Made by a program: the position numbers and the translations under genes
From: Maribacter sp.
GTDB lineage: Bacteria > Bacteroidota > Bacteroidia > Flavobacteriales > Flavobacteriaceae
Direction of reading: 5' to 3'
Length of the DNA: 40,974 nt
NCBI GenBank assembly: GCA_024228355.1
Contig: JAAETN010000221.1
Location: 1-40,974, forward strand
Notes under the pieces: generated by a model
The model's database searches: none
The model's input: the letters and a program-made list of their open reading frames with translations, nothing else
What the model was told of the DNA's origin: nothing
Shown here: piece after piece, positions 28,747-37,265 of the stretch
Numbering within the stretch: the first letter of the stretch is position 1
Layout of the letters: each line of letters begins with the position of its first letter

Positions 28747-28881
28747 TTATTTGATTTTTTTGCAAATTGCCTGAGCGATATTTTAGTCATAAAACTTAAA
28801 TTAAGCTTAAAAATAGGGGTATTAGATCCCTTTTTAGTTGGAACGAAGTATATTTAACCTCCACAAAAATAGAGGATTCAC

Positions 28882-29631
28882 TTGAGATATTTCATTGCTT
28901 TTTCATACTTCGGGAAGTCTTATCATGGCTGGCAAAACCAGCCGAATGCAATTACCGTCCAGGAAGTATTGGAAGATGCCTTGTCAAAACTTTTAAGGGA
29001 GTCGATCAGTGTTGTAGGCGCAGGTAGAACTGATGCAGGAGTACATGCCAAAGAAATGTTCGCCCATTTTGATTTTAATCAGCATATTGATCAGGAGCAG
29101 TTGGTATTTCGTCTTAATTCGTTCTTGCCTGATGATATTGCGGTCTCGGAAATAGTTCAAGTTCATAAAGAAGCACATGCGCGCTTTGATGCCACAGAAA
29201 GGACCTATGAGTATTGGATTACCCAAAAGAAGAATCCCTTCAATTTTGATAGGGCACATTTTGTAAAGCAAATGCTTGATATTGATGAAATGAATGAGGC
29301 TGCAAATCTCTTTCTGGAGCATCAGGATTTTGAATGCTTTTCAAAATCGAATACAGATGTGCATACCTATTTATGTGATGTTCGAAAAGCAGTTTGGACA
29401 AAGGAAAGCGATAAATTAGTATTTACAATTTCGGCCGATCGTTTCCTTAGGAATATGGTAAGGGCTATTGTAGGTACACTTCTCGATGTAGGGATAGGCA
29501 AAATCAGTATGGACGACATTCAGCATATTTTGAGAAGTAAAGACAGGTCACGAGCTGGGGCTTCTGTCCCTGCAAAAGGATTATATTTGACAAAAATTGT
29601 TTATCCAAAAACGATAATCAAAGATGAATAA
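28882..29631 (+). CDS. truA: tRNA pseudouridine synthase A
   Basis: Converts uridines 38-40 of the tRNA anticodon arm to pseudouridine. The 249-residue protein opens with RYFIAFSYFGKSYHGWQ and carries the catalytic Asp51 in GAGRTDAGVHA. FSKSNTDVHTYLCDV and RFLRNMVRAIVGTLLDVG are the other conserved blocks. The start codon is TTG at 28882. No in-frame ATG lies near enough to keep the conserved first strand, so TTG is well supported. The 3' end overlaps the next gene by 8 bp, indicating translational coupling. A near-consensus -7 box (TATATTTA) lies at about 28849. Confidence 0.94.
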   Translation: MRYFIAFSYFGKSYHGWQNQPNAITVQEVLEDALSKLLRESISVVGAGRTDAGVHAKEMFAHFDFNQHIDQEQLVFRLNSFLPDDIAVSEIVQVHKEAHARFDATERTYEYWITQKKNPFNFDRAHFVKQMLDIDEMNEAANLFLEHQDFECFSKSNTDVHTYLCDVRKAVWTKESDKLVFTISADRFLRNMVRAIVGTLLDVGIGKISMDDIQHILRSKDRSRAGASVPAKGLYLTKIVYPKTIIKDE

Positions 29632-31390
29632 AGAATCTGGAAAGGCTTTTGATACTGGTTTGTTCAAGCGGTTACTGGCTTATACACGACCCTATAAGAT
29701 CACTTTTTACGGAGTCGCTCTTTCTGCGATTCTGTTATCAGCCTTTGCAGTAATGACCCCATTCTTATTGCGTGAGCTTATTGATGAGGCCATAATGAAA
29801 TCTGATGCTGAAAAATTGCTCTTTTTAATTTTGGCCATGTTGGGTGTTTTGTTGGCTCAAGTTATTTTCCAACTTTTGTTTAACTACTATGCAAATTGGC
29901 TGGGCGAATCGGTCATCAAGGATGTTCGTATAAAACTCTTTGAGCATATGCTGAATTTTAGAATGAAATATTTCGACAATTCCTCACTTGGGGTTTTGGT
30001 TACGAGGGCTGTAGCCGATATGCAGCGAATAGGGGAGATTTTCAGTCAAGGCTTTTTCGTAATAGTAGCCGATTTGTTGAAAATGTTGGCTGCAGCAGCA
30101 TTGATGATTTATATGAACTGGAAATTGGCCTTGATAGTTTTTGCGCTGCTTCCCATTATTTTATATGCTACCAGATTGTTTCAACAAGCGATGAAAGTTG
30201 CTTTTATCGAGGTAAGGGCGCAAGTATCCAATTTAAACTCCTTTGTTCAGGAAAGGCTCACGGGAATGAAGATAGTTCAACTATTCAACAGGGAGAAAAT
30301 TGAAAGTGATAAGTTCAGGGAAATCAACGAGAGGCATAAGGCCGCATGGTTAAAAACGGTTTGGTATAATTCTATATTCTTTCCGATAGCTGAAATTGTT
30401 TCCTCAGTGGCCATAGGCTTGGTCGTATGGTATGGTGGGCTTCAAAATGTAGCGAATATCTCAGATAATGTAGCTGGGACCATTTTTGCCTATATTCTTT
30501 GTATTGAAATACTTTTTAGACCATTGAGACAGATTGCCGATAAATTCAATACACTTCAAATGGGAATGGTGGCCGCCAATAGGGTTTTTTCAATATTGGA
30601 TACCAAGAGTAATATTGATGATTTGGGAACTGTGGCGAAAGCTAAGGTAAAAGGAAATATCAGATTCACTGGGGTACGCTTTGGATATATAAAGGATGAG
30701 GAAGTGTTACATGGAATTTCCTTTGATGTCAAAGCTGGTGAGTCCATTGCAATAGTTGGAGCTACAGGAGCAGGTAAATCGACCATCATTAATTTATTGA
30801 ACCGTTTTTATGAGATAAACTCCGGCCAAATATTAATTGATGGTATAGATAGTAGAGATTATACTTTGGCATCATTGCGTTCACATATTGCTGTGGTTTT
30901 GCAAGATGTATTCCTTTTTGCAGATACCATTGCAAATAATATTTCACTTAAGGATGATTCGATCAACTTAGAAACGATTGAACAGGCAGCGAAGGAAATT
31001 GGAGTTCATGAGTTTATTGCCAGTTTACCAGGAGGATATCAATATAACGTAAAAGAGCGTGGTTCAATGTTGTCAAGTGGACAAAGACAGCTCATTGCAT
31101 TTTTACGGGCCTATGTAAGCAATCCTAGTATACTCATTTTAGATGAGGCCACCTCCTCGGTCGATACCTACTCGGAACGATTAATTCAAGGTGCTACCGA
31201 AAAAATTACCGAAGGGCGAACATCGATTATTATTGCACACCGATTGGCAACCATTAAAAAGGCAGACAAGATTCTGGTAATGGATGCCGGTAAAATTGTC
31301 GAGTCTGGCACTCATCACGAATTATTAAAGAAGGGGGGCTATTACAATAATCTTTATGAAGCCCAATTTATGCAGGAAGAGGTAGCCTAG
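29624..31390 (+). CDS. ABC exporter half-transporter (MsbA/multidrug-like)
   Basis: A 588-residue protein with six membrane spans fused to one ATP-binding domain. It would function as a dimer exporting lipids or hydrophobic compounds across the inner membrane. ATPase motifs: Walker A GATGAGKST at 379-387, Q-loop Gln417, signature LSSGQ at 483-487 (Ser in place of the usual Gly), Walker B ILILDEATSSVD with Glu508, and switch His549. The Glu is present, so the site should be catalytically competent. It overlaps truA by 8 bp at the start. At the end its stop codon interlocks with that of cdaA. The substrate cannot be told from sequence; MsbA-type lipid flipping is one option. Confidence 0.9.
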   Translation: MNKESGKAFDTGLFKRLLAYTRPYKITFYGVALSAILLSAFAVMTPFLLRELIDEAIMKSDAEKLLFLILAMLGVLLAQVIFQLLFNYYANWLGESVIKDVRIKLFEHMLNFRMKYFDNSSLGVLVTRAVADMQRIGEIFSQGFFVIVADLLKMLAAAALMIYMNWKLALIVFALLPIILYATRLFQQAMKVAFIEVRAQVSNLNSFVQERLTGMKIVQLFNREKIESDKFREINERHKAAWLKTVWYNSIFFPIAEIVSSVAIGLVVWYGGLQNVANISDNVAGTIFAYILCIEILFRPLRQIADKFNTLQMGMVAANRVFSILDTKSNIDDLGTVAKAKVKGNIRFTGVRFGYIKDEEVLHGISFDVKAGESIAIVGATGAGKSTIINLLNRFYEINSGQILIDGIDSRDYTLASLRSHIAVVLQDVFLFADTIANNISLKDDSINLETIEQAAKEIGVHEFIASLPGGYQYNVKERGSMLSSGQRQLIAFLRAYVSNPSILILDEATSSVDTYSERLIQGATEKITEGRTSIIIAHRLATIKKADKILVMDAGKIVESGTHHELLKKGGYYNNLYEAQFMQEEVA

Positions 31391-32199
31391 ATCAAATCTT
31401 CCTTCAGCATTTCTTCAAGGTCAGTAAGGTCTTTGAATAAGACAAACTCCCCATTCTTGATGTAAGAGATATTTCCGGTTTCTTCACTGACTACCAAGGC
31501 CAATGCATCAGTACGTTCCGTAATACCAACAGCGGCTCTATGTCGCAGTCCAAAACGAAGGGGAATATTCCGTTCGTTGGAAACTGGAAGTATTACCCGT
31601 GTGGCTACGATATAGTTATTCTCTATTATCGTGGCACCATCATGTAACGGACTGTTTTTAAAGAATATACTACCTAAAATTGGTTGGTTCACTTCAGCAT
31701 ACATCTGGTCACCTGTTGACTTTACAAAATCCAAGGAGTTGTTTCGTTTTATAACAATGATTGCACCTGTTTTAGTAGTTGCCATAATTTCACAAGAATG
31801 CAAAATGGCTTCAATGTCATTGCTTGTAGACAAACCTTCAGGTCGTAAAAACCGGATACGACGAATAAAATTACGTTTGTTCGCAAAGTTGGTAGAACCG
31901 ATCATTAAAAGGAACTTTCTAATTTCCTGGTGAAAAACAATTATCAACGCAATCACTCCCACTGACATAAAACCACCCAGCATGCTGCTTATCATTTCCA
32001 TCTCAAGTAATTCGGTGAGTTTCCAAAATCCCCAGATAATAACGATACCAATGAAAATGTTAATGGCAACCGAACCGCGAACGAGTTTGTAGATGTAATA
32101 GAGAAGTACGGCGACTAAGATGATGTCGATAATATCGGTAACCTTAAAGTCGATAAAATTCAAAAAATCCAAGCCTAGTGATTTTTGTAAAATTAACAA
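31387..32199 (-). CDS. cdaA: Diadenylate cyclase CdaA
   Basis: Membrane-bound enzyme that joins two ATP molecules into the second messenger c-di-AMP. The 270-residue protein has about three N-terminal hydrophobic spans (residues 20-90) and then the DisA_N catalytic domain. The DGA motif lies at 187-189 (SPLHDGATII), and the RHR motif lies at 219-221 in GLRHRAAVGITERTDA, followed by ALVVSEETG. It lies 30 bp downstream of folP on the same strand, an arrangement I recall as common in Bacteroidota. The stop overlaps that of the convergent ABC gene. There is no cdaR or glmM nearby, unlike Firmicutes. Confidence 0.94.
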   Translation of the reverse strand: MLILQKSLGLDFLNFIDFKVTDIIDIILVAVLLYYIYKLVRGSVAINIFIGIVIIWGFWKLTELLEMEMISSMLGGFMSVGVIALIIVFHQEIRKFLLMIGSTNFANKRNFIRRIRFLRPEGLSTSNDIEAILHSCEIMATTKTGAIIVIKRNNSLDFVKSTGDQMYAEVNQPILGSIFFKNSPLHDGATIIENNYIVATRVILPVSNERNIPLRFGLRHRAAVGITERTDALALVVSEETGNISYIKNGEFVLFKDLTDLEEMLKEDLI

Positions 32200-32229
32200 A
32201 ATTTGATGAACAAAGTAGCTGTCATAGTA

Positions 32230-33051
32230 TTAGATAAGATGTTCATGTAATTTAACACATTCAATAGCTTCCATAACATCATGAACCCTAAGTATATTAG
32301 CTCCCTTTTGAAGGGCAAGCATATTCAAGGCAGTAGTGCCATTAAGTGCGTCTTGCGGCGTATTTTCCAAAACCCTGTAAATCATTGACTTTCTACTAAG
32401 TCCTGCTAGGATTGGAAGATCAAGGGACTGTAATAAATCCATTTTTTGTAGCAGCTCATAATTTTGATCCAGGGTTTTGCTAAAACCAAAACCGGGGTCT
32501 ATTATGATATCGTTTATTTGATGTTCCCTGGCCTTAGCGACCCGCTCTGAGAAATAGGATAAAATAGCGATCAAGAGATCTTCGTAATCGGTATTTTGCT
32601 GCATATTTTGAGGTGTACCTATCATGTGCATCAAAATAATAGGAACATTATGTTTTGCAATGATCTTGAACATTTCATTATCCTGGTTTCCTGCCGAAAT
32701 ATCATTTATCAAGGCCGCTCCTTCTTGCAAACAGGCATCAGCCACCTTGCTTCGAAAGGTATCAATTGACAAAATGACTTCTGGAAATTCTTTAATTATC
32801 AATTTAACTGAAGTAACTATTCTTGACAATTCCTCTTCTTCCGAAATGGCAGTTGCCCCCGGTCTAGAACTGTATGCACCCACGTCGATGAACGTGGCTC
32901 CCTCGTTGAGCATTTTTTCAATTTGGGTCAATAGCCTCTTCCCATCCCTGTATTTACCTCCATCATAAAATGAATCTGGAGTTAGGTTTAATATGCCCAT
33001 TATTTTTGGAGAGGAAATATCGATGGGCTTTCCGTTGCAATTCAGGGTCAT
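32230..33051 (-). CDS. folP: Dihydropteroate synthase
   Basis: Condenses dihydropterin pyrophosphate with p-aminobenzoate in folate synthesis; it is the target of sulfonamides. The 273-residue TIM-barrel protein shows MGILNLTPDSF with Asn22, DVGAYSSRPGA (the flexible loop with Arg63), SIDTFR with Asp97, INDISAG with Asn116, MHMIGTPQNMQ, DPGFGFSKT with Asp185, AGLSRKS with Lys221, and the terminal RVHDV with Arg255 and His257. All ligand-binding residues are present. It starts a short minus-strand unit with cdaA. Upstream is a 278-bp divergent spacer. Confidence 0.95.
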   Translation of the reverse strand: MTLNCNGKPIDISSPKIMGILNLTPDSFYDGGKYRDGKRLLTQIEKMLNEGATFIDVGAYSSRPGATAISEEEELSRIVTSVKLIIKEFPEVILSIDTFRSKVADACLQEGAALINDISAGNQDNEMFKIIAKHNVPIILMHMIGTPQNMQQNTDYEDLLIAILSYFSERVAKAREHQINDIIIDPGFGFSKTLDQNYELLQKMDLLQSLDLPILAGLSRKSMIYRVLENTPQDALNGTTALNMLALQKGANILRVHDVMEAIECVKLHEHLI

Positions 33052-33069
33052 ACGGTTAAATTATGGTTC

Positions 33070-33104
33070 AAAGTTGGTACTATAAAGTTTGATAAACCAA
33101 CTTT
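33070..33104. repeat. Inverted repeat in the folP-DUF1599 spacer
   Basis: Perfect 9-bp arms AAAGTTGGT (33070-33078) and ACCAACTTT (33096-33104) are separated by 17 bp, about 20 bp upstream of the folP start on the minus strand. It might be a leader hairpin or operator; nothing else is clear in this spacer apart from the promoter at 33285. Confidence 0.35.
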
Positions 33105-33284
33105 AAAACACGAACTTTGACGTTTATAAAATTTTAAGCGAAATTTACGCAAATTATACCATTTGAATATTAAAGTGAGGCTTAAGAGACGATGTTGCTT
33201 TTTCTTTTTACCCTGCAGTGATTCTTTTGCATAGTCTTGACTACGGAAAAGTTGAACAAGGAAGTAAAAAGGAAAATGAACAAG

Positions 33285-33292
33285 TATATTTG
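33285..33292 (+). promoter_or_regulatory. Candidate promoter of the DUF1599-to-tpiA unit, -7 box
   Basis: TATATTTG matches TAnnTTTG exactly, 38 bp before the DUF1599 start. No clear -33 TTG is present. Confidence 0.5.
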
Positions 33293-33329
33293 CCTCGTAT
33301 TACTGTTTAAATGGTATTAAATAAATTAG

Positions 33330-33875
33330 ATGCAGCAGACTTCTGAACAATACGATGCCGTTATAAAAAGTTGTAGGGATTTATTCCAAAAAAAGATGAA
33401 GGATTATGGCAGTGCATGGCGTATTCTAAGATTACCTTCCTTAACAGATCAGATTTTTATTAAAGCGCAACGCATACGAGGTCTTCAGGAAAATGAAGTA
33501 CGAAAGGTGGATGAAGATGAACGTTCCGAGTTCATTGGGATAATCAATTACTCCATTATGGCTCTGATACAATTGGAGAAAGGGGTGGTTGAACAGCCCG
33601 ATTTGTCAAATAAACAGGCGTTGGTACTTTATGATAAGCATATGGCGATAACAAAATCGCTCATGGAGGACAAAAATCATGACTATGGCGAGGCATGGCG
33701 TGATATGCGTGTAAGTTCCTTGACCGATTTAATTCTGCAAAAGCTATTACGGGTTAAACAAATTGAGGATAATCAGGGAAAGACCTTGGTCAGTGAAGGT
33801 ATTGATGCCAATTATCGGGATATGGTAAATTATGCTGTTTTTGCCTTGATTCATTTAAATGAGGGTGCTGAATGA
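33330..33875 (+). CDS. DUF1599 protein with two tandem domain copies
   Basis: A 181-residue cytoplasmic helical protein built of two similar halves, about 8-85 and 100-178. Each half has DYGxAWRxxRxxSLTDxIxxKxxR (Asp25 and Asp128 start the motif) and ends with a helix of the type NYxxxALIxLxxG. The repeated DYG-AW and R-SLTD residues suggest a conserved site in each half. I recall DUF1599 being linked in computational surveys to nucleotide or DNA-base modification, but no activity is established to my knowledge, and no base-modification genes are nearby. The stop overlaps the next start by 4 bp (ATGA), so the two are translationally coupled. Confidence 0.8.
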   Translation: MQQTSEQYDAVIKSCRDLFQKKMKDYGSAWRILRLPSLTDQIFIKAQRIRGLQENEVRKVDEDERSEFIGIINYSIMALIQLEKGVVEQPDLSNKQALVLYDKHMAITKSLMEDKNHDYGEAWRDMRVSSLTDLILQKLLRVKQIEDNQGKTLVSEGIDANYRDMVNYAVFALIHLNEGAE

Positions 33876-34969
33876 AATATCTAGTAGCTTTTTCAAGAAT
33901 ATTTGTTGGGGTATTGTTTATAATAAGTGGTTTTATCAAACTCAATGACCCTGTAGGTTTTTCATTTAAATTAGAGGAATATTTTAGCCAGGGAGTTCTC
34001 GACCTACCTTTTTTAATGCCTTATGCTTTGGCCATTTCGCTGTTCGTTGTAATATTTGAGGTATTATTGGGAGTAATGCTTTTGATTGGATTTAGGGCAA
34101 AGTTTACACTTTGGAGCCTACTCTTAATGATTGTGTTTTTCACCTTTTTAACGTTCTATTCAGCGTACTTCAACAAGGTAACTGATTGTGGTTGTTTTGG
34201 GGATGCCGTTAAATTAACACCATGGGAATCGTTCTCCAAGGATGTGGTTTTATTGGTGTTCATAATCATATTATTCATCGGTAGGAAATATGTAAAACCC
34301 ATTTTCGGTTCAAATACAAAGCGGGTTATAACGGGAATATCCTTGGTGATTTGTATTGTTTTTGCCAATTATGTTTTACGACATCTTCCCGCGAAAGACT
34401 TTAGACCGTATAAAATTGGAGCCAATATCATAGATGGGATGGAAACACCCGCTGATGCCCAAAAACCTGTTTTTGATTATGCGTGGAAGTTCAATGTAAA
34501 TGGAGCCGAAAAAATAATTGTCACCAATGGTGATTACCCTACGGTAGATGGAGAGTTCATTGATGTAGAGACTACCGAAATCCAAAAAGGGTATGAACCA
34601 CCAATCCATGATTTCACAATAGAACAGAATGGTGAGGATTTTGCCTCAAGTTTGTTACAGGAGCCAAAATTAATGATGCTGATTGCCTATGATCTTCGTA
34701 AAAGTCAGTATAAGGCTTATCCGCAATTGTCCGAGGTCATTCGCGAAGCAAAAAATGATGGATTCAAGGTCATAGGAATGTCCGCATCAGGTCCTGAACA
34801 GACTAATAAACTGGTTGTGGAATATGAGTTGGACACCGAGTTTTATTTTACTGATGAGACCACTTTAAAAACTATAGTCCGATCTAATCCGGGAGTATTG
34901 GTTTTGGAAAAAGGTACCATCAAGCAAAAAGTGCATTTTAACGATTTGAATGATTTGGATTTTAAATAG
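33872..34969 (+). CDS. DoxX/MauE-like membrane protein with redox domain (BT_3928 family)
   Basis: A 365-residue protein. Residues 1-160 are a DoxX/MauE-like four-helix membrane domain (SRIFVGVLFIISGFIKLNDPVGF) carrying a CGCFG motif (DCGCFGD) after the third span. Residues 160-190 add a further span. The C-terminal part (about 200-365) resembles a thioredoxin fold (LMMLIAYDLRKSQYKAYPQL, VIGMSASG, NPGVLVLEKGTI) but has no CxxC. MauE-type proteins serve disulfide transfer, so the vicinal cysteines probably exchange electrons across the membrane. It overlaps the DUF1599 gene by 4 bp. A broken gene resembling a TlpA-type thioredoxin follows at once, which would have been a natural partner. Confidence 0.8.
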   Translation: MKYLVAFSRIFVGVLFIISGFIKLNDPVGFSFKLEEYFSQGVLDLPFLMPYALAISLFVVIFEVLLGVMLLIGFRAKFTLWSLLLMIVFFTFLTFYSAYFNKVTDCGCFGDAVKLTPWESFSKDVVLLVFIIILFIGRKYVKPIFGSNTKRVITGISLVICIVFANYVLRHLPAKDFRPYKIGANIIDGMETPADAQKPVFDYAWKFNVNGAEKIIVTNGDYPTVDGEFIDVETTEIQKGYEPPIHDFTIEQNGEDFASSLLQEPKLMMLIAYDLRKSQYKAYPQLSEVIREAKNDGFKVIGMSASGPEQTNKLVVEYELDTEFYFTDETTLKTIVRSNPGVLVLEKGTIKQKVHFNDLNDLDFK

Positions 34970-34973
34970 GTAT

Positions 34974-35155
34974 ATGACATTTCACAGATTATATATTTTC
35001 ATCGCTTTGCTTTCAGTTTTGCTGTTTGCGCCCGGGCACAATCATTTTCCTCTGAAGCATTAAATGATATATTGATTGATTCTGAAGCAAATGAAATTCC
35101 GTTTAAAGCCATTAAGGCAAGCGATAAAGAGATTGTAAAACAACTAAAAGGATAA
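34974..35155 (+). pseudogene. Remnant of a small exported TlpA-like gene, frameshifted
   Basis: The 189-bp gap before tpiA is not empty. A frame starting with ATG at 34974 encodes a signal peptide (MTFHRLYIFIALLSVLLFA) and then runs to a stop. A second frame, shifted by one base at about 35027-35033 (within GCGCCCGGGC), continues as ARAQSFSSEALNDILID and ends FKAIKASDKEIVKQLKG at 35155. Joined, they give a 60-residue exported protein. ALND near the start and FKAIKASDKEIVKQL at the end resemble the two ends of flavobacterial TlpA-like thioredoxins, with the whole CxxC core absent. It therefore looks like a deletion-derived remnant that later suffered a frameshift, or a frameshift error in a small real gene. 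Homology is from memory. Confidence 0.55.
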
Positions 35156-35158
35156 GAT

Positions 35159-35908
35159 ATGAGAAGTAAAATAGTAGCAGGGAACTGGAAAATGAACAAA
35201 AATTCGGAAGGAACCGAGGCCTTACTCGTTGAGCTGTCGGCCAAACTGCCAGATACTGAGGCCAAAGTCATGGTTTCACCCACATTCGTGAACTTGGGAA
35301 GTGCAGTGCGCCAATTGCAAGGTTCCAAGATTGAGGTTATAGCGCAGAACATGCATTTTGCCGAAAGTGGTGCCTTTACGGGTGAAATTTCGGCCGACAT
35401 GTTATTGAACATTGGAATCAATACTGTCATTTTGGGGCATTCGGAAAGAAGGGCCTATTTTGGTGAAACTGATGAAATCCTGAAGAAAAAGGTCAAAGCG
35501 GCATTAGCCAAAAATATGACCGTTATGTTTTGTTTTGGTGAGGAATTGGAAGATCGTAAATCAGGTAATCATTTCAATGTTGTTGAAAGCCAATTAAAGA
35601 ATGCGTTGTTTGAATTGGATCAAAGTGTATGGAGTAGTATTATCTTGGCATATGAACCTGTATGGGCTATAGGTACCGGTGAGACAGCTTCTCCAGAACA
35701 AGCCCAGGAAATGCATGCGTTTATTCGTAAGACCATAGCAGCTGCATTCAATCAGGATATTGCCGATAATGTATCCATTCTTTATGGTGGAAGCGTAAAG
35801 CCAGGCAATGCGGAAGAGATTTTCTCCAAGCCAGATGTTGACGGTGGTCTCATTGGTGGTGCTGCATTGGTTGCCGATGATTTTATTGCGATAATAAACG
35901 GCATATAA
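35159..35908 (+). CDS. tpiA: Triosephosphate isomerase
   Basis: Interconverts dihydroxyacetone phosphate and glyceraldehyde 3-phosphate in glycolysis. The 249-residue TIM barrel has all catalytic residues: Asn9 and Lys11 in AGNWKMN, His94 in LGHSERR, and Glu166 in AYEPVWAIGTG. The phosphate-binding loops SILYGGSVKPGNA and DGGLIGGAAL are also present. The ATG lies three bases after the stop of the broken upstream gene, so it is the last gene of a unit that starts with DUF1599. A strong terminator follows. Confidence 0.96.
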   Translation: MRSKIVAGNWKMNKNSEGTEALLVELSAKLPDTEAKVMVSPTFVNLGSAVRQLQGSKIEVIAQNMHFAESGAFTGEISADMLLNIGINTVILGHSERRAYFGETDEILKKKVKAALAKNMTVMFCFGEELEDRKSGNHFNVVESQLKNALFELDQSVWSSIILAYEPVWAIGTGETASPEQAQEMHAFIRKTIAAAFNQDIADNVSILYGGSVKPGNAEEIFSKPDVDGGLIGGAALVADDFIAIINGI

Positions 35909-35929
35909 TAAAGTTTGTAATTCAATATA

Positions 35930-35966
35930 AATGCCCCTTAGCTTTGCTTTAAGGGGCATTCTTTTT
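35930..35966 (+). terminator. Terminator after tpiA
   Basis: An 11-bp perfect stem AATGCCCCTTA / TAAGGGGCATT with a 9-nt loop is followed by C and five T. prmA starts only 14 bp beyond, so read-through or a promoter overlapping this region may feed prmA. Confidence 0.85.
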
Positions 35967-35979
35967 CTCGAAATATTTT

Positions 35980-36816
35980 ATGTCAAATACAATCTACATC
36001 GAGTATAACTTTTTAATTACGCCACTTCAACCGGCAGCTGATATATTAATTGCGGAGTTGGGTGAAGCCGGATTTGAAAGTTTTGTAGAAAATGAAACGG
36101 GAATCCTCGCTTATATTCAAAAGAAGGATTGGCACGACAAAATATTGAAGGATGTTGAGGTATTACGTAATTCCCATTTCAAGATATCGTACGATTTAAA
36201 GGAAATTGATCAGGAAAACTGGAATGTTACCTGGGAGCAGAATTTCAGTCCGATTACCATAGGTGATCAATGTGAGGTACGGGCTCCGTTTCACGAAAAA
36301 TCAAATGTTACCTACGATATTGTCATTGAACCCAAAATGAGCTTTGGCACTGGGCATCATGAGACTACCCATATGATGCTTCAATTTATTCTGGAGCATG
36401 ATTTTGGGGGAAAGACAGTTTTGGACATGGGCAGTGGTACCGGGGTTTTGGCAATACTGGCTGAGATGAAAGGTGCAAAATCAGTAGATGCAATTGATAT
36501 TGACAATTGGTGCTACCTGAATGCCAAGGAGAATGTAGAGCGAAATGCTTGTACGAATATCAATGTCTTTGAAGGTGATTCAAGCCTATTAAAAAACCAA
36601 AAATATGATGTAATTATTGCGAATATAAACAGGAATATTTTGCTGGAGGACATCTCTTCCTATGTTAATTGCTTGAACGAAAATGGACAACTATTTCTCA
36701 GTGGGTTTTACAATGAGGATATTCCCTGTATCACGGATAAATGCAATGAAAATGGACTAACACTTGAAAAAAAGCTTGAAAAAAATAATTGGGTAGCTGT
36801 AAAATATGTATTTTAG
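35980..36816 (+). CDS. prmA: Ribosomal protein L11 methyltransferase
   Basis: SAM-dependent enzyme that methylates several amino groups of ribosomal protein L11. The 278-residue protein has the N-terminal substrate-recognition domain (1-80) and the Rossmann methyltransferase domain. The signature FGTGHHETTHMM lies at 122-133, SAM motif I at 148-159 (LDMGSGTGVLAI), the acidic end of strand 2 in DAIDIDNWC, and the catalytic NxNR-like IANINRN at 213-219. Length is normal. clpS follows by 33 bp. Confidence 0.93.
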   Translation: MSNTIYIEYNFLITPLQPAADILIAELGEAGFESFVENETGILAYIQKKDWHDKILKDVEVLRNSHFKISYDLKEIDQENWNVTWEQNFSPITIGDQCEVRAPFHEKSNVTYDIVIEPKMSFGTGHHETTHMMLQFILEHDFGGKTVLDMGSGTGVLAILAEMKGAKSVDAIDIDNWCYLNAKENVERNACTNINVFEGDSSLLKNQKYDVIIANINRNILLEDISSYVNCLNENGQLFLSGFYNEDIPCITDKCNENGLTLEKKLEKNNWVAVKYVF

Positions 36817-36849
36817 ATTAGGTAATTCCGATTTTAAAAATATTGAACT

Positions 36850-37125
36850 ATGAGTACCAAGGAAAGAATTTCGGAAGAATTACTGCTTGAGGAAGAAACA
36901 GTAAAACAAAACGAAATTGTACTTTTTAATGATGAGGTAAATACATTTGATCATGTTATCGACACCCTGGTCGATGTTTGTGATCATACGCCCGAACAGG
37001 CTGAACAATGTTCACTGATCGTACACTACAATGGAAAGTGTACTGTGAAAACAGGTGAATACAAGGATCTGGAACCACGATGCAGCCGATTACTTCAAGC
37101 CGGTCTAAGTGCGGAAATTGTATAG
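36850..37125 (+). CDS. clpS: ATP-dependent Clp protease adaptor ClpS
   Basis: A 91-residue adaptor that delivers N-degron substrates to ClpA/ClpC-ClpP. Conserved features are a flexible acidic N-terminal arm (residues 1-22), then VLFNDEVNTFDHVIDTL with the Asn27-Asp28 pair that contacts the N-terminal residue of substrates, QAEQCSLIVHYNGKC with His59, and a terminal strand. The family pattern is complete. It is downstream of prmA by 33 bp, a linkage I recall in flavobacteria, and no terminator is seen after it. Confidence 0.92.
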   Translation: MSTKERISEELLLEEETVKQNEIVLFNDEVNTFDHVIDTLVDVCDHTPEQAEQCSLIVHYNGKCTVKTGEYKDLEPRCSRLLQAGLSAEIV

Positions 37126-37265
37126 TAGGCTTATCTTCTAAACTAAATTATTGCATAGGTCAGCGCTTATCAAAATATGCATAGCATCTATTTTTCTTCG
37201 CGAATGTACACCAACCTATAACAGTCAAAACAGCCCAAAGTATACTTCTTTTTTAGCTAAGGAAT

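Noticed and set aside
28801-28810. Palindrome TTAAGCTTAA upstream of truA as an operator
   Set aside because: A 10-bp AT-rich palindrome is likely by chance in this spacer, and it is far from the start and from the near-consensus -7 box.
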